Assembly: GCA_958295665.1 (NCBI GenBank)
Contig: OY282560.1
Span: forward strand, 304,293,536-304,357,535
Direction: 5' to 3'
Source of the DNA: Tipula vernalis
Taxonomy: Eukaryota; Arthropoda; Insecta; Diptera; Tipulidae
DNA: 64,000 nt
Each line of letters starts with the position of its first letter. The first letter of the stretch is position 1. The notes beneath the pieces were generated by a model that was not told where the DNA came from, ran no database searches, and saw only the letters and a list, made by a program, of their open reading frames with translations. The position numbers and the translations under genes were made by a program. Positions 34,261 through 46,446 of the stretch are shown one piece after another.

Positions 34261-35476
34261 TTAAGTTATGTATGCATCAAAGTTATTTTGATCGAAGTTC
34301 TGATTACCTCATGAGGTTTGAGCCGTTTAAAATTTTTAAGGGTTAAAGAATTTTGGTATAAGAAAACCCTAAATGTTACCTGGAAATTAATATACTTTGA
34401 GGTTAGAGGACTGTCAATCATTTGATCCAATATTTCTTTTTCTAAATTTTTACCTTGCTTAAGCAACAACACTGTGTAACTCTTACTGAATTTGATTTCA
34501 CTGGTGGTAGAGTGAGTACTTGCTTTTTCCTCCGAGGATGCCGCTTTCGAATTTCGGTGGTGACAAGAACCCAGTGGTGTATGACTATGTGTATGTTGTG
34601 AGCACGTTCAAACCTTTCAAATTTCCTTCCCTCCTTCCTTCCCAATAAAAAAAAAGTTACCCTTTTTGTCTAAATTTGTACATGCACATTAAGGATTTAT
34701 AAAATAAAAAATGGTTTTCATTTTTAAAATTTTATTAGATTTTATTTTTTACTTATCTAGCACTTTTAATTTTAGAGACCCAACTTGTAAATACATTAAA
34801 ATTGAAAAACTGTCCTGAACTTAATATCGTATACAAATTAGTAAACATCTCGAGAAAATATTGTGACAATACTTGATCGATGATGCTGCCGATGTTGTAC
34901 AAACTTTCAGAATTTTGTTAAAGCAGATTCATTAGTTTGGGAATGTCCCGTTATCAAGCGCCACTTATGATGTTTTGGGTTTTTGGGTTTGCCAAACTTA
35001 TCCCGGCTTGTAATACATACTCATTTTTCGCGTAAACTAATTTGCCCTCACAAAGATTTGATGGCTAAAATATTGATAAATAATTAACTGCAAGAGAGGG
35101 AAATATTCCACAGATGTCTACTTAGTTTACTTACCTGCTGTTTATTGATGTGTCCTTTCTCAATGGATAAGTAAAACAATTTTCTTATAATTTTTATATT
35201 TATAGTATTAATAATTAATAATTTTTCCGTTGCTTTTTTTTATATAAAATTTAACAAAATAAATAAATAAATTTTAAAATAACAGAAACAGAAATTAAAA
35301 ATTATAAACGGTAAATTCATAATTTATTAATTTGACTATAGTAGTTTTTATATTTATATTGCTAGCTGTTAATATCAAAAAAACCGATTGCTATTTCAAT
35401 TAATTAAATTAGAGTATTTTATATTTACATTAATTAAATAAATAAATTAAATTTGTTTTTGGTATAAAATCATATA
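34261..35476. other. Intergenic AT-rich DNA 3' of sarcoglycan
   Basis: No gene is seen. Short minus-strand frames at 34266-34645 lack motifs. A minus-strand AATAAA (plus TTTATT at 35323-35328), 150 bp past the sarcoglycan stop, is a plausible polyadenylation signal. Confidence 0.5.
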
Positions 35477-36634
35477 TTATCTACAGATGTTTGAATCTTC
35501 AATGGAACACAGCGAATGAGACGAGGCTAGGAATAATTTACCACTGGAACATGCACATAATTGATAAATTTTATGTTGCATTGATCCATGATCGGTAGTC
35601 GACTGGGATGATTGTGACGATGAGGATGACGACGATGTTGATGATGTGGATGGTGGCGTTGCTACTTTTAAATTTGGCATTATAATACTTGGCGATTCTA
35701 ATCGTATCTGTGAATAAACGCAAGAGCCAATTAATAAAAACATCGATATTCTATTTGATCACAACACTTTTGTTGGTACATACACTTCCCGCTATCGAAT
35801 GTAATTTTATATCGTTTAGACAACTTGCATCTAAACTACCGGCACGCGATTGTATAATAATTTCTTGCGCTGCTCGCATATCTAGTGTACGTGTCGGAGA
35901 TTCGAGCCTGCAATAAAATAAATGTTGATTATTTTGGATATATATAGCGATATGATTCGAAACTATTACCTCAGCTCTGTTCCAGTATCGTGCCGCACCA
36001 ATGGCGTCTGTATCGATTCCTTAAATATAATTCCACCTTCACCCTCGACCCGCAATAAATTAGCACCGATTGTTATTTCATCACGATCAGCTGCAAACAG
36101 TACATCACCGTGCGTATCTAATATACGAAAATTATTGGCTAAACATTCTAGCTTATCGTGTCCTAGAAATAATTGATTTTCCACATAACCGTCACTATCT
36201 CGCGTATTTACAGTAAAATTTCTTGACGATTCTAATGAAATTGGTTGATTGTGTCGCGATCGAATTGTTGAAGCACGCAATAAATCCAATATTAATGCCT
36301 GGCCACTCAATTGTAAACCGCCGGGGACAACTTTCAGCTGACCCATACCGTCCGGCGAAAATTCCATAACCTTAAGTATCCATAGTGTTAATGCTAAATT
36401 AATTATAATTAAAAATGTTAATCCTAGTATTAACAAATAAAGGCATTTTTTTCGCCATCCATATAGGCCCAGATGAAATCCGTGATTCTGTTTCGATGGA
36501 TTATTCTGGTGTACGGGTGGTATAGGGGGAATTTTACCACTAGGCCCATGATGATGGTCGCGACTGTGATTGTTATTATTATTACTATTGGTACTACTAC
36601 TATTATTTGTGTGATGCGGGTTTGTAGTACTCAT
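35477..36634 (-). CDS. Scgdelta: Gamma/delta-sarcoglycan, three coding exons
   Basis: Sarcoglycans are single-pass membrane proteins of the dystrophin-glycoprotein complex that stabilise the muscle cell membrane. Coding exons are 36634-35970, 35907-35784 and 35707-35477. The introns are 62 and 76 bp with GT-AG borders (GTAATA..TTGCAG, GTATGT..CACAG), and the joined frame is open for 339 residues. The order is a His/Asn/Ser/Pro-rich cytoplasmic tail (1-60), a basic stop WRKK, a transmembrane helix at about 64-87, an extracellular domain with the sequon NFT at 139, repeated RLESP segments at both exon joins, and the family-typical Cys-rich end QLCACSSGKLFLASSHSLC (about 309-327). The vertebrate family is about 290 residues; the extra length is in the N-terminal tail and a Ser-rich loop in exon 3. 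A further 5' UTR intron is likely, with acceptor TATTGCAG near 36688. This is the only intact host gene in the window. Confidence 0.93.
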
Positions 36635-36689
36635 ATTTTATATTGGTACTTTACAGTGATTTTCCACCTTTAAAATTTCATGATCCTGC

Positions 36690-37299
36690 AATATAATAGA
36701 GATAAAATAACGGTTATTCAAAAAATTTAAATCAAGATACCTCAAGATATCTTATGGTCTGGGTTGAAGATGAAACAAAAAAAACTGCTACATATTTTTC
36801 GTAAAGATAATAAATGGCAACGCATTATCTGGTACTAGATAAGTGTATGGGAGAAATGAAAAATTTGGGGGAAATAAATAAAAGATTTTTCATTTCTCGT
36901 TTTCAGGAAGCAGTACAAAAAATCTATTCATTATTATTATTACCATCTGTAGTATTGTTATTAGTGTTATTGTTTATGGTAAATACTCGAGTCATTATTT
37001 ATCGCTTCAAGGGTTTTAACGAATTGTTCACTGTGTATTTGAAAATAATAATTCTGTAACTATAAAACTAAAGCCTTATGCATTGCTATTTATCTTTAAG
37101 AGTTTGAACAGATACATTAATAGGCACACATTTAGATTTAGTCAGCAGAGCTGCACGAGCAACCTCACGAATTGCTATGCTAAGGAAGTCTCTTGCTCCT
37201 TGCGTGTCAGCAAAAGTACTTTCAGAAGAAGAATTATTAGAATCGATGACAAGCCTTAATCGAAGGTTCTGACTAAAAATTAACACTGCGTATCACAAC
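36690..37299. other. Upstream region of sarcoglycan
   Basis: Probably 5' UTR intron or promoter-side DNA of the sarcoglycan gene. Open frames at 36814-37059 (plus) and 37086-37286 (minus) have no recognisable motif. Confidence 0.45.
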
Positions 37300-39270
37300 G
37301 ATTTAGTCAAATTTAATGATATACTTTCTCAGAGGTTTTGAAAACCATACGTCACCAAAACCAGTGACTTACTTTTGTACTTTACGGCCAATTATGTAGA
37401 AGCAAGATGGTTATTAATTGAACGATTTGATAAACCGGTGAATATCATTCGCGCACTATTTTCAATTAAGACAATGGACAAGGCAACATGACAAAAGTTG
37501 ACAGGAATCATTGATCAAAGCAACTCTCATTTACGGTCCTGAAAAACAATGGGACGTCCAACCGAATATTGCGACGACTTGATCGTTCATCCTATATCAA
37601 CAAAATTTGATGTTAATACAAAGGTAAAATTAATTAGTAAAACTATTAACAATCGACCGAAACAACAACACTCTGTAGTAAAAATTTCAGATCCCAGATC
37701 GGGCAGTTTTTCAAAAGGGTCCTATTCATCATTCCATTCTGCTAAGAGCTACAGTTAAATAATGAATTTCTAGTATTGTCGGCAAGTGAACGCCGAATAA
37801 AGGTAGAACACAAATGCAACCAAAACGGTTTTTCTAGCTAATGCTTTAGTTTAATTCTTGGATCTTTGTGGTACGATAATACTATAGCAAGAGCATTACT
37901 GGACTCAGGATCTCAAATAAGATATCATTTGTAACTGAATCATTAACGTTTGGGACTCAAAACTAAATATTTTTCGGTAAAAATAATTTGTGTCTCTGGT
38001 GCAGCAATATCGACATCTAGTTGTCCTATAATCAAATGTCGATGGCCATTAAATACATACTTAATTCATTTGAGTTTCAAATATTAACTAAGATATAAGA
38101 CAAAACAACCGTCAATTTTAGTTGATCCAGTTAATTTAAAAATTCCCGCTAACATTAAACTTTCATTGTGAAATTAAAATCACTTCACCGAAGGGCTCTT
38201 GCAAAAAAATATTGAACATAACAAATTGACGAATTTTGCAACTTTACGGCCTTCCCAGTTTTTGGTCCTTCCTCTTTTGTCCTTGTTAAAAGCGAAAATC
38301 GTCGATTCGTTAATTTTCTAAATTTTTTTGCAAGAGCCCTACGGCTCATATCAAAATGGCACTAAGTGATTACAATTTCGCGATGTAAGCTCTTTACAAC
38401 CTGTATATGGTATAGTCACTATATGAGCCAATCTCTGAGATTCGTTCTATTTGGTATAATAGAGAATAACGTTCTTATTCCATGCCAAATCCATCGATTT
38501 CTTAATTTTCTAAAATTTTTTGCAAGAGCCCTACGGCTCATATCAAAATTTAAAAATGGCGCTTAGTTCGCTGATTTTTTGAAAAGAAAATTGGAAATGA
38601 ATGTTATAAATTATTTGAGGCCTATTTTATTTGAACAACTTTATTTTTGTTAAATACTCTGTTAAAAGATGTGCAAGCGCATAAATATATGTCCAAAAAC
38701 TTAATTTTTCTTTAATCTCAATTTTGTCCAAAAACATCACAGTACACTCCCTGAAATTTTTGTTCCAACTAAAAAATGTCCAAGAACTTCACACCGGTCA
38801 TAACTGTGTCTTCAAGGTAGACTCTACCACAACTAAACCTAGAGTAGTCTTTGACGATTTGTTACTAGTTGGACCAGTAGTTCTAAAGAATTATTCAAGA
38901 TTCTTCTTTGGTTTCGTTCACATGCATTTGCTTTTGGCGCTGATATAACAAAGATGTACCGACCAATTCAGTTTCATGAGGATGATCAACAGTAATATGC
39001 TTATATTCTGGCGTTATCGTTGTAGTGAAAAACTCGACACTTACAAGCTTTAAACCGTCACTTGCCGGCGCTAAAATTCGCACAAAATGACAGACCGTTA
39101 TTCGACTTCTACTTAAAATTTGATTACTGCTTTGCCTTTTTTGAAACACGAATGCCTCAAATTCACTTTCAAAGACTGTACCGGTCTCATGATTATTTAA
39201 CGGCGTTTTCACCATCTAGTCGAATATTCACGTTGAACCGCGAAGTTTCCGGAGCAAAAGGTTTGTGTTG
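37300..39270 (+). mobile_element. BEL/Pao retrotransposon remnant 1 (gag, protease, RT)
   Basis: Plus-strand fragments follow the BEL/Pao order. The gag part near 37390-37700 has EARWLLIERFDKP and GRPTEYCDDLIVHPISTKFD, typical of the DUF1759 capsid region. A protease box, ARALLDSGSQI, is at about 37886-37919. RT segments with TTKPRVVFDD and LLLVGP lie at 38830-38880 and GADITKMYRPIQFHEDD at about 38936-38990. All parts are separated by stops and frameshifts, and a small inverted-repeat element (38188-38344) is inserted between protease and RT. Confidence 0.75.
38188..38344. mobile_element. 157-bp MITE with GGGCTCTTGC ends
   Basis: Both ends carry the inverted repeat GGGCTCTTGCAAAAAAAT, extended outward by CCGAA or CCGTA to give 23 bp. 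A second copy of the right end, with its outer flank (ATTTTTTGCAAGAGCCCTACGGCTCATATCAAAAT shortened at the left), occurs at about 38498-38550. The right end and flank therefore appear twice, about 190 bp apart. The interior has no coding capacity. No clear target duplication is seen. Confidence 0.75.
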
Positions 39271-39779
39271 ATAGTTCTGTATAAGAGTGACCGCGTTGTG
39301 ATAAATAGTTCCGATCGGTTAAATTTTTGGTCCTAAAGGCAAATCTTTTCTGTTATTCCGTTAAATCGACGGGTGCCTATTTCGGTCAAAATCCATGCTC
39401 TATAGCCAATGTAACATGATTCATAATTGTTAAGGCTGAAGTAGAACTTGATTCCTAACAACCTTAGTTAAAGTATGTACCACAAAATATGGCATACATA
39501 AATCATCCAATAACGTTAATCCGAAGTAAGAGAGGATGTATCCGAGCCAAGGTGAAAGATTTTATCATAAACCAATCAATTATTAGCCAGTAATCACAAC
39601 GTTCAAATCTAGTTCGCATTCCCATTAGAGATTAAAGCATCAACCAATAAGGGCACATTAATTGGGTCAGATATATCAAGAGAAACAGCCTTGAAAAATC
39701 ATCGCCATTCGACAACATGGATTGGCGGTTACGGCCTAGATTAACAACAAAGCGATATAACAGCTAAGGAAATTATAGT

Positions 39780-40140
39780 AAGGCAAGCGGTGTACAAAAA
39801 AATTCAAATTTTTCACGGAGATCCATCGGAATGTTCTACTTGAACTACACGCGTTCAATCACGGAGTTATAAATGCAGAAAATTTGGTCAATGTTCAACG
39901 CTATATTAAGCAAAATGCGTTCTCTGATACCCTAAGAATATTGTTAGGAAAATCAGAACAGATCTTACGCCAGCTCAATATAATAGATTTAAAACTTTAA
40001 TCAAGATTTCGCCTGCCGTTCACGCTCTGTGTAATAATAAGGTCGCTGCAAAGATGAGTGACATAAACAATGCAACATTGTTGCAAGTATGCGGCATGTC
40101 ATATATCCCGAACAGAAACTAGATAAAATGTTATAAACGA
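39780..40140 (+). pseudogene. gag: BEL/Pao gag remnant 2
   Basis: Plus-strand frames show the BEL/Pao capsid landmarks IQIFHGDPSE (about 39803-39832), then NAENLVNVQRYIKQNAF (39873-39923), and FKTLIKISPAVHALCNNKV (about 39990-40050). These correspond to the successive conserved segments of DUF1759. The first and second are in different frames, so the gene is broken. It lies downstream of remnant 1's RT, so it belongs to a second element copy rather than the same one. Confidence 0.7.
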
Positions 40141-40249
40141 CTAACAGTAAAAATCGGTTCAGCGAACCAAATGTAACAGATATGGAAATTTGTCAGATGG
40201 AGACTGGTAAATTTCGAATGACTTTGTCGAAGATGTCTGGGCAAGAATC

Positions 40250-41090
40250 AGTACCTATGCGATGATGGCGACATCAAGTATGTGGTATAAACCAGTTATT
40301 CTTAAACTAGGAGTCGCGATCCAAAATTGGGTCGTTAGATTTGTTATTTAATTAATTTTGAAATCAAAAAATTTTCATTATACTGGGCGAGTTAATTTTT
40401 TTCTATTTCTGTCAAGCTAACTTGTAATAATCCATTGGATAAATTTATGGGCCTTTGGGTTTAGAACCTCTGTAATTTATACTGTTTAAGTAAATCCTTC
40501 CAAGCAGATTATCTTGCCTAATTGAAACCAACTGTTTACATAGACCACTAAACTGTGAGTTTCGGTTGTTGATTTTGGGTTATTTGGATCGTACATCTTT
40601 ATGTATCATCTTTCGTTTATCCCACTCAGTTCAACTAGGCGTAGGTGAGTAAATTTGAAATTGAAAATAGAAAACTCTGATAAAAATTTACAAAATTTCA
40701 TTTGGGCTTTCGTTAATCGGAAGGAATCTTGTGAGTTACTGATTCATCACGTTATCGCCAAACGCTCAGACCTTCTTGGTGCAGGCGTCTGGTTTAATAT
40801 TGTCGTTGGGATATCTGTATATAATCAACTATGATAGTAAAATTTCGAATTTTGAATAAAACGAAAATTGGGGTTAAACGATTGTTATAAAATATGTTAA
40901 CGAACTAATCAAATAACATCCTTGATTAGTGTCAAATTTTAGTTAGTTCAAAAGCCATGAAATAGAGAGAAACTTTTCAAAGGTGCTCCTTCAGTACCTG
41001 AGCTTATCCTTGGTGTACAATCCTTTACTATTCGAGAGAACCAGAAGTTGGTAAATGCGACAAACATTTATATCATCAAGTTAATGAGGT
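40250..41090. other. Stretch without a recognisable gene
   Basis: No supported feature. It probably represents further decayed BEL/Pao DNA between remnants on opposite strands. Confidence 0.45.
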
Positions 41091-41092
41091 TT

Positions 41093-41620
41093 TCACAGAA
41101 AGTTTTGAAGTGAACCCGTAATCGGGTAGCAATCTAGTGATCTTTCCTTGTAACTGTAGTAATTGTTTCTCATTATGGGGCCAAGTCGTGATACAACTTC
41201 TGTATTTGTCATTAGGGGTAGCCTTTGCAGCGAGTGGTGAAGAACAACTATTACGGAGCTTGACGACTTAAATACAACAAGGTGAGCTATATAATATCCA
41301 GTACCGGTTATTTCATCAGAGGGAATTTCCGTCTTATGATTTAGCAGTTGATTCCTTGTAAGGGAACCGAACAACAAAAGGGCTTTCCAAATTTCGCTGC
41401 AAGTATTGTCGAAATGGGTTTCACAAAAAATTTCCTCGGAATCAAGTTCCTGAAAGCTACGTAAACTTTTATCGACCTCAACGATTTCTCCCGTCTGTTT
41501 TGTCGGTGCTAACATTGTAGTTGGATTACTGCATGGAATCTCAGTTACACGCCTGGAAACAATACAACAAAAAATAGTGTTGTGTAATATGTTTGGTTCA
41601 ATTTTGCAAAATTTTTTCAC
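41093..41620 (-). pseudogene. pol: BEL/Pao pol fragment 3 (protease-RT linker), opposite strand
   Basis: A 175-codon minus-strand frame. Residues about 48-80 read VDKSLRSFQELDSEEIF then CETHFDNT, like the conserved BEL/Pao stretch before RT ('L..FWE.E.....E..CE..F..T'). Further on, TGTGYYIAHLVVFKSS and LHHSLQRL resemble the 'GRY.V.LP......S...A...L' segment, and RNNYYSYKERSLD the start of RT. The two conserved segments are separated by about 45 unmatched residues. The frame is open but is a fragment, and its strand is opposite to remnants 1, 2 and 4. Confidence 0.55.
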
Positions 41621-42099
41621 TGGTCATCGTTAATTGAAACTATAAGCCATCAGTCCACGAAGTGAAATAATGATGAGAAACAAAAGGCAACGTGCCATAT
41701 TTTGTTAGGACCAGTTATTACTGTTCCATAATGTGAATAAAAAAAGTAACCAGTCAATCTCTTTCGTAAAATGTGTGAAGCGGAAATTCCGTTGGTGTAG
41801 TCGGTGCGGTTACAATTGTGTAAAGATGGCTGCCCGGTTAAAACATATTCGTGCACAAAGAGTTTCACTGTTATCAAAAATTGAGAGAATACACGTGTTC
41901 GCTATAAATATTCCCGATAATTCGGTTGCAAGAAGCATATGCTAGTGCTATGAAGGTAGATAGTTAGATATTGAGTGAAAGATATTGACTTGCAGGTAAT
42001 TGCCACAAATCTAGAGGGGGAATTTGATACAACTGAATTTGAAACCAACTATTACGCCATTGGAGCGACCCACAAACAAACGTGGTGAATGATTCAATG

Positions 42100-44560
42100 A
42101 ATGCCGCACGTCAAGGTCATTATGATATTCGATTACTAAAAAAACGCCCTCTTGTGAACTTTTATGGTCTTTTTTGTGCAAACAACCTTGACAAGGTCAA
42201 TTTTACACCAGCGTAAACGTTTCAACATTTGCTGGGTTATTCAGAGGCCGAAGTTAAAGAGTTAGTGGAATATATTCGGATTGCTGCATATGGCCGCAAC
42301 ATGCAAATCGTTGACTCTTCTATTGGAACCTTCATGGAGTCGATAAATACCCGAAAAATTCCGAAGATAATTTAAAAGACCCATCAATTTCAAATCTCTT
42401 AATACCAAACCATTCAATATAGATAACCAAGTAAAGCCAAAACAACCATCTGAGGTCACGATATGTCATGTCAAGACGATAGAAGGTAAACTTCACACAA
42501 TTCTTCCAACAGCAATGGTAAAAATCGAGAGGGTCATGTATTGCTAGATTGTTGCTCCCAGGTATCGTGTATCGGAGACCTTTGCAAAAAGATATATGAT
42601 GCATCAAGGTGTTTTAGAAGTCGCAGGCGGTTCTACAAAAAAAAACTGGTAAAAATGGTGTTAGCAAGCGATATAGACAATCGATAAATTATTTTCCAAG
42701 GCATTTGTCCTCCCCAAAATAACAACAAAACTGCCTCAGTACTCAATCAGTAGGAGTTAACTGCAGCATTCCAGCGGGCGAAAAATTCCTTTGGCATATT
42801 ACACGAGGGTAGCATCGAGACGACTACCAATACATTTATAGCCTAACAGTGTTTGGTTGGGTTAAGGCAGGTTCGTCACGGGCCGTATTTGAAAAAAATT
42901 CTATGTTGGGTATGGCTACAGTTGTTGAACCGGTGGTCGAAAGGATTGTTGAGCGTATTCTACCCCTAATCATTGTGTGATTACACAAACAGATGCTGGT
43001 GCAAAGAAAGTATTAGGCTTAGTATTTGACGCATCGGTCAAGATCATAACTCAAAAATTATTGATCGATATATTACTTGAACATTGAACGGTTAATACTT
43101 CTGGAACCTCTCTGCAGTCATTACTTTACTCAACTCCGTTAAGATATCGGACAGGTTAAATTGAACCAAAATGGTACCCAAGGTGCCGTACTTAGTAAAT
43201 CAAGCCGAGCATTTGATCCTCTGAGATTGAGAGAAGCTAGACTAGGGTGGTTAATTAGCAGAACCACTTCGTGGATTTCCGTGTCGAATTAGGTCAGCTG
43301 CAGTTTGGGTCAATATCAAGATGGTTAAATACGGGATCATCAGTCGAAATTCATGGCTTTTGCGACGACAGCATTGTTGTTCATGGCGCTACAGCAAATC
43401 GAAGGTGGCACCAATTGTAAATCGTACTGTGTAAGCCGAAATGAACGTGGACAGTATAACATTAATTACCTCGTGGATAGATTCAACTAACGTTCTCGAT
43501 TGGTTTACTTGGTATCCATCTATTAAAATAAAGACCATCTTCCTGGGGAGAGTGGCAGCAATATTAGAATTATAAATGGTCGGTATGTATAGAATCATAT
43601 TAAATCAAAGGATAGCGCAGCAGATGTGGTATCGCGTGCATCCCTAGCCAGCATGGCCCATTTGAAATAGCGGTTGGGATTACCGATTCAATGGCCACAG
43701 AATACTCCAAATGTAAGACTAATTAGAGGATTATTGTCTGGATAATTAAATTTTGCCAAAATGCTAAGACACCGTCAGCTTGACGGGCACCGTTGAATAA
43801 AATCGATATTGAGCATGCATTGTTTGTGATATACAGACTAATTCAGGAGGAACTATTTTGGGAAGGAGTTCTGTTTCTGATTAGAGTTTCTGTACCACAT
43901 AAAGTATCGACATGCAGGTTCAACGTTAATGCTCAATATTCTACGCCAAACGGAAAAGATGGGTAGTTCACAATGCGTAAATGTTTTAAGGTGAAACCAA
44001 CGTTATCAACAGAAGTGGCGGCAGCTTTATCAGGGGGGGGGCGACTATGCTGATCCACTTTCAGCCCATTTGATAAAGCGCGGAGGTCAACGTGCATGCT
44101 GTAAAGATGAATATTTGCATTTTGGTATGTCTTTCTGTCAAGACTATACACTTCGAATTACTCGTAGTTAATTCTCCTGAATCATTTCTAGCAGCAAAGC
44201 GTCATATGGTGTCAAGAAGAGGAATTTGTACGGACCTCTACAGTGATTGTGGCACGAATTTTGTAGGGGCGAAAAATATTTTAGCAGTATGTTAAAGTTG
44301 TAGCTTTATGTTAAAGTTTATTAAGGAACACATGTCGAATTCTCTGTAGGGAGAAAATATAAATTGGCATTTCAACCCATTAAGGACTCTTCATTTTAGG
44401 GAATTTGGGAGGCAATATTTAAAAGCATAAAATTATACTAAACGAGGGTTACTGGTGCTAATGTACTCACCAAAGAACAGCTTACAACGCTGTTGATTGA
44501 GATTAAAGCATTACATTAGCGGCGCATTTTTTTCGATTTTGGAGCTTCTTCTTGCGATTC
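42100..44560 (+). mobile_element. BEL/Pao retrotransposon remnant 4 (protease to integrase)
   Basis: Plus-strand pieces follow BEL/Pao pol order. A protease entry TILPTAMVKIE is at about 42498-42530, followed by LLDCCSQVSCIGDLC in another frame. An RNase H segment SWIDSTNVLDWF is at about 43471-43506, with AADVVSRASL near 43620. The integrase core (44092-44295) has VKTIHFELLVV and the catalytic-Asp box TDLYSDCGTNFVGA. The integrase C-terminal stretch WHFNPLRTLHF with GIWEAIFKSIK lies at 44365-44440. Between about 42700 and 43400 no RT motif could be recognised. It is highly decayed. Confidence 0.75.
44092..44295 (+). pseudogene. pol: BEL/Pao integrase core of remnant 4
   Basis: A 67-codon open frame with ICILVCLSVKTIHFELLV, the second half of the core's first beta-sheet, and YSDCGTNFVGAKN, the second catalytic Asp box (usual SDNGTNF, here with Cys). 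The first catalytic Asp lies upstream, beyond a frame break. The catalytic Glu region is also outside this frame. Confidence 0.75.
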
Positions 44561-45302
44561 ACATAAGACTGGCAACTGTCACAAGACTTTTAAACTCGAT
44601 ACAAGAGTTTTTAATTGATCGCATACATTCATTAGGACACAATTGGGAGAATTAATAAGGCCGATCCACAAATTTTCAGTTATTCCATTAGGTGATTCAC
44701 GGGGGCCAGCACATTAAATTTAGAATAGACAGTTATAATTCTTAATTAAATTGCAAGTGTCACTTAGGTGTTAACATTAGGATCAGTTTATAGACTTTAA
44801 AATTTTTATCTATTATGCAAACTTCACAAACTGTCAAAATGTCAAGAAAAACGATTTAATGATGCCCACTTCATTTTGGGATTTGGTTGGAAAAATACGG
44901 CCCGAGAATACCAGTGAGAAACATTTCAGCCAAAAAAGCAGACGCGTTTGGTTCTGAGGAAAGTTTTATTTTGGGGCGACTGAGTTATTTGGTTGCTATA
45001 AAAATGTACCTTGCACGAAATAATTTGGAGTTATGATTTAGTAAGAATTTAGGAATGATTGGGTTGTGTACGGAGGGGACACACCCCGCAAGGACACACA
45101 CGCCACACACTCCCCAGCCAGTGAAATCGGACGATTTGATGATACTGTCACAGAAACGTGCTAGCAATTTTATTGCTCTACTCTTGTAATGGAATCTCTG
45201 TATTTTCCTGGTAACACGGTTTAAGCCTCTCGATTGAAAACTTTGTCTACTTGCCGTTTATGTGGATACCGAAAAAATTTTCATAGTGTTATACTACTTG
45301 GT
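44561..45302. other. Junction DNA between BEL/Pao 4 and gypsy-2
   Basis: No supported gene. A short C/A-rich tract (about 45075-45118, repeated ACACAC) is the only compositional oddity. Confidence 0.45.
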
Positions 45303-46150
45303 TTAAGGGCCAGAGTACGGTGGTTGTAAGTCTTTGCGTACCGCGTCTGTCATTACGAAGACGTGACTGAAGGTGTTTAATTCTTCACTTACAAAGACTT
45401 TTTCCTTGAGGTGATCTTTAAGTGTTTTTATGAATTCCGTTAAAAGTATGCCGGTTTTGGTTGTGTCTAGGAATTGACCCGGTATATGTCTGGTACTGCC
45501 GTACACTAGTTCTGCGGATATCGTCTGTTAATCTTCGCGGAATGCTGTTCTTAACTCAAGTAATATTGGTGGTAATATCGGTGTCCAATCCGGTCTATCG
45601 TAGCTCATTATGGCCGCTTTTAATGTTTGGTGACATCTTGCAATCATTCCGTTACACTGTGGGTTGTAGCTATTTGTTCACTTGCTTTCGAATCCCAATA
45701 AGTCGGACAATTCGGCGAATAGCTGTGGTTCAAATTGCGATTCCTGGTCGGTCATAATGAATTCGGGCACGCCGAATCTAGCAATCCAGAATGAGTGCAC
45801 TCCCCATGCTACTGTTGATTTCACTATGTCCGGAACTGGAATCGCTTCGACCCAACGTGTATATTGGTCTATCAATGTAACACAATATCGCTGATTATCT
45901 GTATTGGTAATGGGCCACTGATGTCTAGGTGCACTTGCGAGAACCGGCTGATCGTGTTGTTGTAGCTGAATTGATACACTTTTTTGCCATATCCCTTACA
46001 TCCTTGCTGTTCGCTGGCTAAATTACGTTGTCTGTCAACAATTCCACCGTATATTTGATTCCGGGGTGTGCCAGATTTTGAAGTGATGTGAAAACACTTT
46101 TTCTGGATTTTGCCGGTATAAATGACCGTGGTTTTTTTGTTAAATCGCAA
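45303..46150 (-). pseudogene. pol: gypsy-2 integrase
   Basis: Frames 46150-45872, 45875-45678 and 45506-45303 carry the integrase. The core begins with SQVHLDISGPLP, with a His-Leu-Asp at the first catalytic Asp. It continues with MIDQYTRWVEAIPVPDI and EFIMTDQESQFE, where the second Asp box has Glu-Ser replacing the common Arg/Gly. The C-terminal part contains ELNTFSHVFVMTDAVRKDLQ and PPYSGP, a typical end for this group. A gap between 45678 and 45506 falls at the region of the catalytic Glu. Confidence 0.82.
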
Positions 46151-46446
46151 TATAATGTTTTGTCCTGGTTTAATGTGATTGGGATTTACTGTAATATTAA
46201 TGACGTATTGTTGTTGATTAATAATTGTGCTAATTCCTCGTCTTCGATTTGCACATCTGCTACTACGTTGTCTGCTCCTGACACGTGCTGAATGTCCGTT
46301 GTGAGCTGGCCGTACTAATCTAAATTTCGGAATTGCTGTGGTGAAGCTTTTTCGGGGTTTTGTTTAAACGCGAATTTGAGTGGTTTATGGTCCGTATAAC
46401 GTAAAATTTCGACTCTCTGTAGTAAGTGCTGTATCTCTGTTGTCTG

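Noticed and set aside
36814..37059. Plus-strand frame with a membrane-like segment
   Set aside because: It is antisense to the probable 5' intron of sarcoglycan, is low in complexity and has no recognisable domain.
41093..41620. Intact 175-residue host gene
   Set aside because: Its segments match the conserved linker before RT in BEL/Pao elements, so it is better read as a transposon fragment.
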